A DNA stretch of 37,632 nt from Opitutaceae bacterium (GTDB lineage Bacteria > Verrucomicrobiota > Verrucomicrobiia > Opitutales > Opitutaceae): NCBI GenBank assembly GCA_020847775.1, contig JADLBI010000195.1, forward strand, positions 1 through 37,632, written 5' to 3'. Shown here in pieces: positions 25,581 to 32,998 of this stretch. The notes below the pieces were generated by a model. It worked only from the letters and a program-made list of their open reading frames with translations. It ran no database searches and had not been told where the DNA came from. The stretch's first letter is position 1. Each line of letters starts with the position of its first letter. The position numbers and the translations under genes are program-made.

Positions 25581-28331
25581 TTAGTCCTCGGTTACGACTA
25601 TGCAGTCCTTGGGCACGTCTAAGGGGGGACGAACGCTCTCGACTTCGACCGGGTTACCGCTGGGAAACTCAGCGACATTGTTTTGCACCGATTTACGCTT
25701 GTGCTTGGGCGGAGTGATATCGACAGCCCCAGATAATACGCCCAGTGCGGCTGCGGAAGCATCTCGCCGCGCGCGTTCGAGCAGGATGTCTTCACGCTCA
25801 GCGTTCTCTTTCATGAAGACTGCAATTTGGCGTGCCGTGGGTTTGCGTGACTTCGCGTGATTGGATTTTCGTTTTCTTAGTTCGTCCGCGGCTGCCTTGA
25901 TGGAGCTGACGGAGCTTTGAAGAAACAGATATGCGTTCCGGCACCTACACTCGCGCCATTTGCCATCAACAAAAGCGTAAGCGATGGAGATGTTGTCGGG
26001 ATCATATAGCACGCTTACCTTAGTGCCGTGAATTCTCGGAGAGACGAAATTGTCGCACCAGTAGTCGAGATAGTTTAGATGAATGCCTTTTTGGCTATGC
26101 ACCTTCGCCGTGCCCGATTGATTGGTGGGCAGCGTAAGAGTCTCGAAAGTGGTGTTATACGGTATCAGGGTGTGATTACGCTCGCCGCCCAATAGCATAC
26201 CCTTGTGGTAGGCATCACGAGGGGTGAGAGTATGAGCAGGGTGCGGTGTGGTGTCGTAGATCTCGAAGCAGAATTCTGCCAAGGCCACGGTCAATTGTTC
26301 GAGGGTCCAGATTGCACTCTTTTTTGGGTCGAACGATTTTGTGACCAAGCGCGCATTTTTCATGTGCTTGGTGTTGCCAATTAAATTGAGGATGAACTCA
26401 GAGTTAATTGTGCCAAATAAGCGTTCGCATACCGATCCGAAACGAGGATTTCCCGAGGGACGCGACTTCTTGTGAATTGAAAAGTTCGCAAGAAGGGACT
26501 CAAAGTAGGTGCTCTCGAACTCCTTTCCGTTGTCGACGACGATGGTTTGTGGCAACCGGTTGTGACGCCGAACACAGTCTCTAATTATTCGCATGCACGA
26601 CAGGGTGCTAGGATTCGAGAAGGAGACCGATATGGCGAGAATGCGCCGCGTGAAGGCGTCTACCATCAGTGTGAACCAAGGACGGCCCAAATTCATACCG
26701 GTTTCCGAGCAGACTAGCTCGATGTCTAGCTGAGTGTGATCGATGTGGACGACTTCCCAGGGCCGATCCCCGTGGACCGCAGTGGTGGTATCCAAAAAGA
26801 AAATAAACTTGCGAAGCTTTTTAGCCGAACGTGGACCGAGTGTCTTGCCCACACGTTCAACGATGGGGCGGGATTTAGCGCATCGCCGGAATGCTTTTAG
26901 GCTTGGGCAGTCAAAGCCCTTGGCTTCGCAGGCGAGACGCAACTGACCGTAAACGTGCGTCGAACTCGGGCTTTTCTTTGATTCAAGCTGCGTGGTGATC
27001 ATTTTCATCATCAGCTCATACACTTCGGTATCGAGTTTGGGTTCGGTGTTCCCGGATCGTGGTTTGGGTATCAAGCCGATGAAACCATTGCCATATTGCT
27101 CATAGCACTTCCGGTAGTTTTTGAGCCAGCGTCGCTCGGTTCTTTCTAGGCGACGAAGTTTCTGTCCGCGTCGCTGGGAGAGATATGGTTGAATTATCTG
27201 CCAGCGATTGACGGCGATTTGCTTCGCAGTAGTACTCGCCTCCGCTAGTCGCTGTTCGATTTCTAGCGTGGTGGCATCCGGTGGGGAGAACCCGACAATA
27301 CTCCCTTCTGCGGTAAGCCGTTCGAAATCTACACGCTTGTAATGCGAGCGCTCGGTCGTGTCATCAGAACGCAATGCTACAATCTGTGTGTCTGCGTCGA
27401 CAATGGTATGGACTGCACCATTGATGACGACTTTCGCGGTAGGCGCGATGTGGACGGCCTGTAACCGGGCATTAGTTCGGGGACCGATTAGGCGGGAGGC
27501 TTCATGAATCTGAGACATCTCCGAGTCCGAGAAGACGAGTAGCTTGTGGGGCTGAATTAAGAGATATTTGGTTAGGTCGGCATAGATAGTGCCCTGCGCG
27601 ATGAAGAAGTAGAGGTCATCGGGGGTCACCTTGTTCTCAAGTTGGCGTAGCAATTCGGCGAGCGGCGCACCTTGATTCTTGCTCACGGCGGTCAAAACAA
27701 TGTCCGTGGTCTTTGCGTCTGGCTGTGGATAGGATCGTCGAAAATAGTCATCTAGGAAGGTAAGGTTCCGAACGAGGAACCTCTTGGACTGGTCGACGCG
27801 TGTGCGAATTTCATATGTTAGCCCGAGCTTGAGCGCTGCATCGATAGCTGGCGGGCAAGACCAAGAACCATCGTCAGCACGGACGTAGCGATGCGGCATC
27901 TTCTGCGAGAGCTCTCGCAGCTTCTCCTCGGTTTTACATTCTACCCAACCGGCACCGGAATCGGTAATGCGGAAAAGGTCAGGAGTGTGGAGACAACCAG
28001 TAGTTTTGCCTGAGCGATCCGGGTAGGTGAGTTTTAGTTGACCAGTCTGGGAATAGTATTCGCCGACCGTCGGATCGTATTCGAATTCTATTATGGTTGG
28101 AAATTCGTTAGTATGGCTCTCAAAATGTATGGCGATGCCCATCTTAGTGCTTGAGTAGAAGCCCTTAACGTTATTTCTGCCATTAGGACGGCGGCTAGGA
28201 TTTTGCTCACGCAAGCGTCGAATGGCTGCGATTGTTTTGGGGCGTAGATTGTTTCTAGCAGCCCAGACCATGAAGGTTTTTTCGGATGGGAAGTAGCGTG
28301 TAGTTTTCATGCATTGATTGTGTTCAAGCAC
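25581..28331 (-). CDS. tnsAB: TnsA-TnsB fusion transposase
   Basis: 916 aa from GTG 28331 (ATG at 28310 is the alternative). Residues about 60-265 match TnsA, a restriction-like endonuclease: IEFEYDP (81-87) with the Glu, HTPDLF (115-120) with Asp118, and VECKTEE (130-136) with Glu131/Lys133. From about 290 the protein is TnsB/TniA-like with an rve-type core: Asp531 in VVHIDHTQLD, Asp600 in IVVDNGKEFE and Glu636 in SVCERLFGTIN, a D-D-35-E arrangement. The C-terminal 250 residues should bind TnsC. TnsA cuts the 5' ends and TnsB the 3' ends, so the fusion predicts cut-and-paste rather than replicative movement. It is the first gene of the tnsAB-tnsC-tniQ operon. Confidence 0.88.
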   Translation of the reverse strand: MLEHNQCMKTTRYFPSEKTFMVWAARNNLRPKTIAAIRRLREQNPSRRPNGRNNVKGFYSSTKMGIAIHFESHTNEFPTIIEFEYDPTVGEYYSQTGQLKLTYPDRSGKTTGCLHTPDLFRITDSGAGWVECKTEEKLRELSQKMPHRYVRADDGSWSCPPAIDAALKLGLTYEIRTRVDQSKRFLVRNLTFLDDYFRRSYPQPDAKTTDIVLTAVSKNQGAPLAELLRQLENKVTPDDLYFFIAQGTIYADLTKYLLIQPHKLLVFSDSEMSQIHEASRLIGPRTNARLQAVHIAPTAKVVINGAVHTIVDADTQIVALRSDDTTERSHYKRVDFERLTAEGSIVGFSPPDATTLEIEQRLAEASTTAKQIAVNRWQIIQPYLSQRRGQKLRRLERTERRWLKNYRKCYEQYGNGFIGLIPKPRSGNTEPKLDTEVYELMMKMITTQLESKKSPSSTHVYGQLRLACEAKGFDCPSLKAFRRCAKSRPIVERVGKTLGPRSAKKLRKFIFFLDTTTAVHGDRPWEVVHIDHTQLDIELVCSETGMNLGRPWFTLMVDAFTRRILAISVSFSNPSTLSCMRIIRDCVRRHNRLPQTIVVDNGKEFESTYFESLLANFSIHKKSRPSGNPRFGSVCERLFGTINSEFILNLIGNTKHMKNARLVTKSFDPKKSAIWTLEQLTVALAEFCFEIYDTTPHPAHTLTPRDAYHKGMLLGGERNHTLIPYNTTFETLTLPTNQSGTAKVHSQKGIHLNYLDYWCDNFVSPRIHGTKVSVLYDPDNISIAYAFVDGKWRECRCRNAYLFLQSSVSSIKAAADELRKRKSNHAKSRKPTARQIAVFMKENAEREDILLERARRDASAAALGVLSGAVDITPPKHKRKSVQNNVAEFPSGNPVEVESVRPPLDVPKDCIVVTED

Positions 28332-28465
28332 TGTTACAGATCGCGGGGTTATCGGGCGGGTTGTGTCAAAAGGGGGTGAGCCGCAATGGGTGGAAAATTA
28401 CCTTAAAGGGCAGCGGGGTGTTTGTTGTTGTTGCGATATTTGACATTTGGGCCTGTATCGACCTC

Positions 28466-29008
28466 ATGGTTTCCGAACAGCCGAGAGAGGTGGAGGTGTC
28501 TAGTGTCGCCGCGACAATTCAGGGGATTTTGGAGGATCGCGGGAGAATCGATTTCATGACGGTTGCACGAGCGATGGTGCTCCAGGCCCATCAGAAAGGT
28601 GAAGAAGCATCACGAGTGTTGGCGGATCAGTTAGGTATTTCGAGGCAGACTCGCCACAACTGGCTGAAAGTAACGAGTATTGCGGAGTGGCACCGAATCT
28701 GGGCCGAACGTTTAGTGGCTGCTCGCGCTAGAGGGGCGCCACCAAGTTTGGTTAGACGAAAGCTTAGTGACTCGGACTGGCGATGGATCGCTGGTGTGCT
28801 GGCAAGCTGCGGGGCATCGACATGGGATAAGAAGCGAGCAGCGGTCGCGCGAGAGGCCGTACGGGAAAACAGTGGAATGGCGCACTTGCGCGGCATTCAT
28901 CGAGTAACCCTCTTCCGAAATCGAGGACGGCTGGCTATGCTGGGCGAGGAACTGCGAAGTTCGCGTATGACATTCTCGCTGGGTCAGCCAAACAGGCCGC
29001 TAGTCTGA
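28466..29008 (+). CDS. HTH protein divergent from tnsAB
   Basis: 180 aa from ATG 28466; the open frame reaches back to 28361 with a hydrophobic non-conserved-looking stretch, so the later ATG is preferred. Residues about 50-70 (RVLADQLGISRQTRHNWLKV) form a clear helix-turn-helix of the transposase/resolvase type. The C-terminal part (WDKKRAAVAREAVRENSGMA and then HRVTLFRNRGRLAMLGEELR) is basic and could contain a second HTH. No named family. It sits between tnsAB and the transposon end, where regulators of Tn7-like elements are often found, and probably controls the tns operon or assists end binding. Confidence 0.6.
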   Translation: MVSEQPREVEVSSVAATIQGILEDRGRIDFMTVARAMVLQAHQKGEEASRVLADQLGISRQTRHNWLKVTSIAEWHRIWAERLVAARARGAPPSLVRRKLSDSDWRWIAGVLASCGASTWDKKRAAVAREAVRENSGMAHLRGIHRVTLFRNRGRLAMLGEELRSSRMTFSLGQPNRPLV

Positions 29009-29215
29009 TCCTGAGGTGCTCAGGCTGGTGATGTTGAGGTCAAGTTAGCTAGCAATGTGCACTCCTTGGGGTTGCTAATCTTGCGATTTGAAAAGCCCTT
29101 TGAGGTTAGTTTCGGGGTGGATCTAGGAGAGCGCGATTATCTCTACAGATTAAACTAATTCTTAGTCGAATGTGAGATAACTGCACATTTACGACGAAAT
29201 CTTAGGTTACTGTCA
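29009..29215. other. Regulatory intergenic region before the XRE gene
   Basis: It contains the first of two inverted-repeat operators (29169-29189) and probably the promoter of the XRE gene. I searched for CRISPR-like repeats and a spacer resembling the tRNA and found none. Confidence 0.5.
29169..29189. promoter_or_regulatory. Operator 1 of the XRE gene
   Basis: An inverted repeat AATGTG...CACATT separated by 9 bp. It shares its half-site with the stronger operator 25 bp further down, so the same dimeric regulator probably binds both. Confidence 0.55.
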
Positions 29216-29236
29216 ATGTGCAAAAATCGCACATTG
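29214..29236. promoter_or_regulatory. Operator 2 overlapping the XRE start codon
   Basis: Perfect 8-bp arms CAATGTGC and GCACATTG around AAAAATC. The start codon ATG at 29216 lies inside it. This predicts tight autorepression of the XRE gene. Confidence 0.65.
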
Positions 29237-29485
29237 GTGAAAACAAAGCGCCGTAAATCTCAGAAAAATGTAGTTGGGGCAGAAATTCGAAGACTGAGAT
29301 TAGCTGCTAGGCCGCGAGTAACACAGGAAGATCTAGTAGCGCGACTTGAGATTCGCGGGCTTCGAATGGACCGTACTACGCTGCTTCGAATCGAGTGCGG
29401 CAACAGAAAGGTTACAGACGTCGAAATGCTAGCGATTGCCGCTGCATTGAAGGTGCCTGTAGCCAGTTTATTTCCCTCACGATAG
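29216..29485 (+). CDS. XRE-family transcriptional regulator at transposon end
   Basis: 89 aa. A basic N-terminal arm (KTKRRKSQKN) precedes an HTH_3 domain: VVGAEIRRLRLAARPRVTQE, then RTTLLRIECGNRKVTDVEML and AIAAALKVPVASLFPSR, a typical Cro/C1 five-helix fold with the end motif of this family. It is the gene nearest the candidate right end of the Tn7-like element, and similar small XRE/Cro or MerR regulators occur in Tn7-like and CRISPR-associated transposons. The two shared inverted repeats at and before its start indicate autoregulation. It may also repress tnsAB, whose promoter lies 900 bp away. Confidence 0.8.
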   Translation: MCKNRTLVKTKRRKSQKNVVGAEIRRLRLAARPRVTQEDLVARLEIRGLRMDRTTLLRIECGNRKVTDVEMLAIAAALKVPVASLFPSR

Positions 29486-29499
29486 GGGGCTTGTGAAAC

Positions 29500-29575
29500 G
29501 CGGACGCATCAGCTGGCCAAATCGTATCTGGACGCATCAAGTGGCCTTTACGGCCAATTGATGGGTAGCTCGACA
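29500..29575. repeat. Candidate transposon right end with three related ~17-bp sites
   Basis: On the plus strand GGACGCATCAGCTGGCC (about 29502) and GGACGCATCAAGTGGCC (about 29531) are direct repeats about 30 bp apart. Then, after TTTAC, the inverted relative GGCCAATTGATGGGTAG follows and the segment closes with CTCGACA. Multiple transposase-binding sites at an end are typical of TnsB, IstA and MuA-type transposases. Reading inward the end begins TGTCG, fitting the TGT...ACA termini of Tn7. An IS21-type end remnant is the alternative. Confidence 0.5.
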
Positions 29576-29602
29576 ATAACGCCACTAAAAGCTCAGGTGA
29601 AA

Positions 29603-29898
29603 TGGTGGGCCCACTGGGATTCGAACCCAGAACCAAAGGATTATGCTTACCACTTCAGCTTTCGCCGCCGGCTGAAAGCCGTGCGTGGTCTGGACCATGC
29701 CTTCACCATCCCGTTGCCGGCTTAGGTGGGTGATTATGGCCTCTACACCTTACCGCGCTTTCGCGCGGGCTTGGCTCGGCGTTGGGTCGCTCGCGTTGCG
29801 CGAACAGGCCGTCCACCGAATTTACACCTGACTAGCGCCGGGTTTCCCCGGCGCCGACCCGTGAAAGTCCTCTGCTCTAACCGTTGAGCTATAGGCCC
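29603..29898 (-). tRNA. tRNA-Ile(CAU) split by a group I intron
   Basis: The 5' exon is 29898-29866 (33 nt: GGGCCTATAGCTCAACGG...GAGGACT) and the 3' exon is 29645-29603 (CATAATCCTTTGGTTCTGGG...CCACCA, CCA encoded). Joined they give a 76-nt tRNA: a 7-bp acceptor stem GGGCCTA/TGGGCCC, D-stem GCTC/GAGC, anticodon stem GAGGA/TCCTT with loop CTCATAA (anticodon CAU), and T-loop TTCGAAT. The C4-G69 and C5-G68 pairs are those read by TilS, and initiator features are absent. This supports the AUA-reading tRNA-Ile2 rather than tRNA-Met. It is the likely landing site for the Tn7-like element. Confidence 0.88.
29646..29865 (-). ncRNA. Group I intron in tRNA-Ile(CAU)
   Basis: 220 nt inserted between U33 and C34. 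The 5' exon end GACU pairs with the intron GGUC to form P1 with the required U-G wobble at the splice site, and the intron ends in G. P2 is a perfect hairpin (GCGCCGGG-GAAA-CCCGGCGC). Core strands of the tRNA-intron class are visible: GTAAATTCGGTGGA, GCCGAGCCAAGCCC, AAGGTGTAGAG and GGTGAAGGCATGGTCC. It is small, without a homing-endonuclease ORF, and should self-splice. It resembles the IC3 introns of cyanobacterial tRNA-Leu and proteobacterial tRNA-Ile. Confidence 0.85.
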
Positions 29899-29985
29899 TA
29901 AAAAGAACGGTTGGACGCTGCATGGCGGGCGTGTGGGCTGCAAGCCCTGCTTCATGGGGCATCCATTGATGACTAATTCCAACGG

Positions 29986-30088
29986 CCCTAATCTTTTGGA
30001 CTATGCCATAGAAGTAATGGTAGGGACGGTTATCCTTAACCGTCCTTGGGAGCGGCCGCGAACTGGGCGGCTGGGGACAACCGCCCCC
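29986..30088 (+). repeat. Double-hairpin intergenic repeat, copy 1
   Basis: CCCTAATCTTTTGGACTA opens the unit. A hairpin GGGACGGTT/AACCGTCC with loop ATCCTT follows, then a second hairpin GGGCGGCT/AACCGCCC. It is repeated in the same orientation at 31225-31315. It resembles a REP or MITE-like intergenic family. Confidence 0.85.
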
Positions 30089-30162
30089 TGCTGAGCTTCG
30101 AGGGACGACACCCATGCGCGATTTGCCGGATTTGGCGATCGCGCGGGCCAGTGCCGGATGCG

Positions 30163-31149
30163 TCAAGCCTTGGGCGGCGGGTTGAACAGCGCTTCGTAGG
30201 CGCAGGTGATGGCCGCGAACGCCAGGGGCAGGGTAAAGACGATGCCGACGACGAGACCGAAAAAGCCCAGCATCGCGAGAATGCCACCCATCAGCAAAAT
30301 GAAGAACACGCGGAACCATTGTTTCGAGACCACGCGGCGGCACAACTCCATCGCGGTCCACGGGCCGAGGCGTTGGTCCACGACGAGCGCGTAAACAAAC
30401 GCCCAGGCGATCGACAGATAAAACACGATCAGGCCGCCCACGCAGCAGCCGGCGAGCGCGAGCGGGGTGAGCGGCGGAATCTCCGGCTCCACGCCGGTGC
30501 GCCCGGCTTCGAGCCCCGCCTGGACGATGGCAATGAACGCCGGCCCGGCAAAGAGCATCATGATCCCGACCAGCAGCAAAGTCGTGAGCAGGCTGCCAAC
30601 CATGAGCGAGGTGGAGGCGCGGGAGAAGCCGGCGAACGCGTCACCAATGTCCCGCGGTTCACCGCGGAGTTTACCGAGGTAATAGTAATAGAGCCCGCCG
30701 TAAAACACGCCGTTGAGGACCAGCCCCGCGAGGCTGCCGATGATGGGGATGAACCCGAGCGCCAATTGGATGGCGAGGACGAGTAGCGTGACGCCGACGA
30801 GCGGCAGCAGATTTTTCTTCCACAGGTTAAAAGCGGCGTCGAGGCAGGCGAAGATGTCGATTTTCCCCGAGCGCGCGAACAGGTCTGCCGCGTGGGATGT
30901 GATGTCGGGGAGGGTTGCGGCGGCGACTGGCGCCGAGGCCGCGGCGGGGGCTGTGGTCTCGAGGGGCGGGGGCTCGGCGGCGGCGACCTCGTTGAACTCG
31001 GGAAATTCACCCAAACGTCGCCATTGATCTTCGCCCGCGCGGCGAGCTTGCGTGTCGAGGTTGGCGCGGCCGTCGCCGATCCAAGCGCGGATTTGTGCGG
31101 CCGGGGCCGGGCCGTATTCTTTGCCATCACCGCCGATGATCGTGAACAT
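30163..31149 (-). CDS. GYF_2 (DUF4339) domain membrane protein
   Basis: 328 aa from ATG 31149; the frame extends to 31221 but the later ATG starts the domain (MFTIIGGDGKEYGP). Residues 1-52 are the GYF_2/DUF4339 domain (GPAPAAQIRAWIGDGRANLD ... WRRLGEFPEF), which binds proline-rich peptides. An Ala/Pro linker (PPLETTAPAAASAPVAAATL) is followed by about six membrane helices (LLPLVGVTLLVLAIQLALGF, GLILFYL-type and FFILLMGGILAMLGFFGLVV), a DUF975-like topology. The function is unknown; in Verrucomicrobia such proteins are common housekeeping membrane proteins. It is flanked on both sides by copies of the same hairpin repeat. Confidence 0.8.
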   Translation of the reverse strand: MFTIIGGDGKEYGPAPAAQIRAWIGDGRANLDTQARRAGEDQWRRLGEFPEFNEVAAAEPPPLETTAPAAASAPVAAATLPDITSHAADLFARSGKIDIFACLDAAFNLWKKNLLPLVGVTLLVLAIQLALGFIPIIGSLAGLVLNGVFYGGLYYYYLGKLRGEPRDIGDAFAGFSRASTSLMVGSLLTTLLLVGIMMLFAGPAFIAIVQAGLEAGRTGVEPEIPPLTPLALAGCCVGGLIVFYLSIAWAFVYALVVDQRLGPWTAMELCRRVVSKQWFRVFFILLMGGILAMLGFFGLVVGIVFTLPLAFAAITCAYEALFNPPPKA

Positions 31150-31224
31150 GCAGCGAGAAAACGCGGGCGGACCGCGCAGGTCAACGCCCGGCTGGAGCGT
31201 GTCTGCAAACGGTAAGACCAAAAT

Positions 31225-31315
31225 CCCTAATCTTTTGGACTAGGCCATGGAAGCAGGGACGGTTATCCTTAACCGTCCCTTGGGAGCGAACCGGGCGGTT
31301 GGGGGCAACCGCCCC
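31225..31315 (+). repeat. Double-hairpin intergenic repeat, copy 2
   Basis: The same unit as 29986-30088: CCCTAATCTTTTGGACTA, hairpin 31256-31279 (GGGACGGTT/AACCGTCCC, loop ATCCTT) and hairpin 31293-31314 (GGGCGGTT/AACCGCCC). Arms of this copy are better conserved than those of copy 1. Confidence 0.88.
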
Positions 31316-31474
31316 TACTCAAATGACCCAATCAAAATCTATATTCTAAGGGCAATTGGTATAAGACCCAGCGTCATTGCCGTATCATCGCGGCAAACCA
31401 TCACAAAGGCGCATCGATGACGCCTCGCTGACAAATTTTTTGTGCTTTGTGGCTATGGTTCGATTGAAAACGCC

Positions 31475-32551
31475 CTAGGGCTCCATCTTCCATTTGGCGC
31501 GGGCGCGGGCGGCTTGGGTGAGCTTCTTCCATGACCGCCGCGCGGCGCGGTCGAGCACGGCGTCGGCCTTGCGCGCGGCGTAGGCCTGCTCGCGTTGGAG
31601 TTTTTGGTAGCTTTGCCAACGGGCCGCATCGAGTTCGCCGCTTTCCAACGCGGCCTCGATCGCGCAGCCGGGTTCGCCGTGGTGCTGGCAATCGTGAAAA
31701 CGGCAGCGGGCGGCGAGCGGCCCGATGTCGGCGAAAGTTTCGTCCACCGCGGCGGCGTCGCTTTGCCAGAACTGGATTTCGCGCAGGCCGGGCGTGTCGA
31801 TCACCAGCGCGCCGGAGGGCGCGACGAGAAGCTCGCGACGCGTCGTGGTGTGACGGCCCTTGTAGTTGGCGTTGCTGATGTCGGAGACGAGTTGCGCATC
31901 GGCCCCGAGCAGGCGGTTGGTGAGCGTGGATTTGCCGACGCCGGAGGAGCCGAGCAGCGCGATCGTGCGGCCAGGCAGGAGCCATGGCGCCAGTGCGTCG
32001 AGGCCGGTGGCGTCGAGCGCGCTCAAGACCGCGACCGGCACGCCGGGCGCGACCGCGGCGACCTCGGCGCAGGCGGCGGCAGGGTCGGGATGCAGATCGG
32101 CCTTGTTGAGCACGACCACGGGTTCGGCCCCGCTTTCCCACGCGAGCAGCAGGAAGCGTTCGATGCGGCGCAGATTGTAGTTTTGGTCGAGCGACGAAAC
32201 GAGGAACACGGTGTCGAGGTTGGCGGCGACGATTTGCTCCTCGTTGCGCGTGCCGGCGGCGCGGCGGGAAAACCGCGTGCGCCGGGGCAGCACGGTGTGG
32301 ATGTCGCCGCGCGCTTCACCGGGCCGCAGGCGCAGCGCGACCCAATCGCCCACGACGGGTAGATCGGCGGTGGTGGAGGCTTCGTGCAACATGCGGCCGG
32401 TGCACTCGGCGGAAAACAGCCCGGCGGGCGTGAGCACGTCGCACGCGTGTTTGTGCGCGCAGACGACCCGGGCGGGCTGGCAATCAAGGGAAGAGAGGGG
32501 CTGGAAGTCGGCCGCGAGGGCGTCATTCCAGCCGAGCGAGGAGAGAGTCAT
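31475..32551 (-). CDS. rsgA: Ribosome small-subunit-dependent GTPase RsgA
   Basis: 358 aa from ATG 32551; the open frame extends upstream only through terminator and leader DNA. The circularly permuted GTPase motifs are present in order: NKAD (G4, 149-152), the Walker A GSSGVGKST (G1, 201-209), KGRHTTTRREL (switch region) and DTPG (G3, 252-255). An N-terminal OB-fold lies at about 28-115. The C-terminal zinc knuckle is CRFHDCQHHGEPGC (283-296). RsgA is a 30S-subunit late assembly factor in the cytoplasm. The last residues (RSWKKLTQAARARAKWKMEP) form a basic tail. An upstream promoter, 19-codon ORF and strong terminator may control it. Confidence 0.93.
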   Translation of the reverse strand: MTLSSLGWNDALAADFQPLSSLDCQPARVVCAHKHACDVLTPAGLFSAECTGRMLHEASTTADLPVVGDWVALRLRPGEARGDIHTVLPRRTRFSRRAAGTRNEEQIVAANLDTVFLVSSLDQNYNLRRIERFLLLAWESGAEPVVVLNKADLHPDPAAACAEVAAVAPGVPVAVLSALDATGLDALAPWLLPGRTIALLGSSGVGKSTLTNRLLGADAQLVSDISNANYKGRHTTTRRELLVAPSGALVIDTPGLREIQFWQSDAAAVDETFADIGPLAARCRFHDCQHHGEPGCAIEAALESGELDAARWQSYQKLQREQAYAARKADAVLDRAARRSWKKLTQAARARAKWKMEP

Positions 32552-32633
32552 GGGAAATTTGAAATTGAACAAGAGTCGTGAAAACGCGTCGGCCAACGGG
32601 GGCACGCGGCGGGCCGAAAATCGGCGCAAGCAA

Positions 32634-32655
32634 AAGGCCGCCCGCGGGCGGCCTT
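32634..32655 (-). terminator. Strong intrinsic terminator upstream of rsgA
   Basis: The perfect palindrome GGCCGCCCGCGGGCGGCC (32636-32653), extended by AA/TT, is followed on the minus strand by CTTTTGC. It ends the short transcript that starts near 32793 and lies 83 bp before the rsgA start, so it could act as an attenuator. Confidence 0.6.
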
Positions 32656-32683
32656 GGTCTTCGGAAAGAATGGCGCGAGGAGA

Positions 32684-32743
32684 TTACGCGCGACCGGCAG
32701 CCGCCACGGACAGGCAGGGGAGGGCAATGACAGAAGAGGTCAT
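32684..32743 (-). CDS. 19-codon leader-like ORF before rsgA
   Basis: ATG 32743 to TAA 32684 encodes 19 residues, MTSSVIALPCLSVAAAGRA. It lies about 50 nt downstream of a promoter-like sequence and about 30 nt upstream of a strong terminator, an arrangement typical of leader peptides in attenuators. There is no run of a single amino acid, although Val, Ala, Ser and Leu are frequent. Translation is not proven. Confidence 0.4.
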   Translation of the reverse strand: MTSSVIALPCLSVAAAGRA

Positions 32744-32799
32744 GATGGGGTCCGTGGTTAAGGGTGGCCGTTGAGCTTCGACAGAAGCGAACGCCGGGA

Positions 32800-32827
32800 T
32801 GAATAGGCGGCCTCTCGCGCGGGTCAA
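32800..32827 (-). promoter_or_regulatory. Sigma-70-type promoter for the leader unit
   Basis: On the minus strand TTGACC (-35) and TATTCA (-10) are separated by 16 bp, close to the consensus TTGACA-17-TATAAT. Transcription would start near 32793 and read through the 19-codon ORF to the terminator. Confidence 0.5.
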
Positions 32828-32998
32828 GGCTGGGCTTGCGGCGAACCGGGGTTTTGCGCCGAACCGTGCATTTATATTTTAGATGCAAAATATGTCAGAT
32901 GCAAAAGGCTGGAGTTGACTCCGTGCGGTTGAGTAGGGAAATCTCCTTGGGTCAAGCGGCCCGTGGCCGCGTTACGTAAATCACAGCCCCCTAAGCCC

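Larger units (their letters stand above)
23106..29575 (-). mobile_element. Tn7-like transposon core with candidate right end (left end not located)
   Basis: The tnsAB, tnsC and tniQ genes are transcribed leftward from near a candidate right end whose plus strand finishes CGACA at 29575 (TGTCG reading inward). That end is 27 bp from the 3' CCA of the tRNA-Ile(CAU) gene. In Tn7 the right end sits next to the target gene and tns genes read inward from it, and the layout here is the same. The left end may lie upstream of the window, making the metal and defence genes cargo, or near 21.0 kb. The 23106 limit given here is only the tniQ stop. No target-site duplication could be confirmed. Confidence 0.65.

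Noticed and set aside
20437..29600. Possible CRISPR array or Cas12k making this a CRISPR-associated transposon
   Set aside because: No regularly spaced identical repeats and no Cas-like protein were found; all long genes of the module are accounted for as tnsAB, tnsC, tniQ and regulators. The 21041-21168 repeats are too few and irregular.
29603..29898. tRNA-Met rather than tRNA-Ile for the CAU anticodon
   Set aside because: Initiator features (unpaired 1-72, GGG in the anticodon stem) are absent and the C4-G69 and C5-G68 pairs of TilS substrates are present. Elongator tRNA-Met is not fully excluded.
30046..30786. 246-codon plus-strand open frame
   Set aside because: Antisense to the GYF-domain membrane protein and highly Arg/Glu-rich, as expected from a shadow frame.
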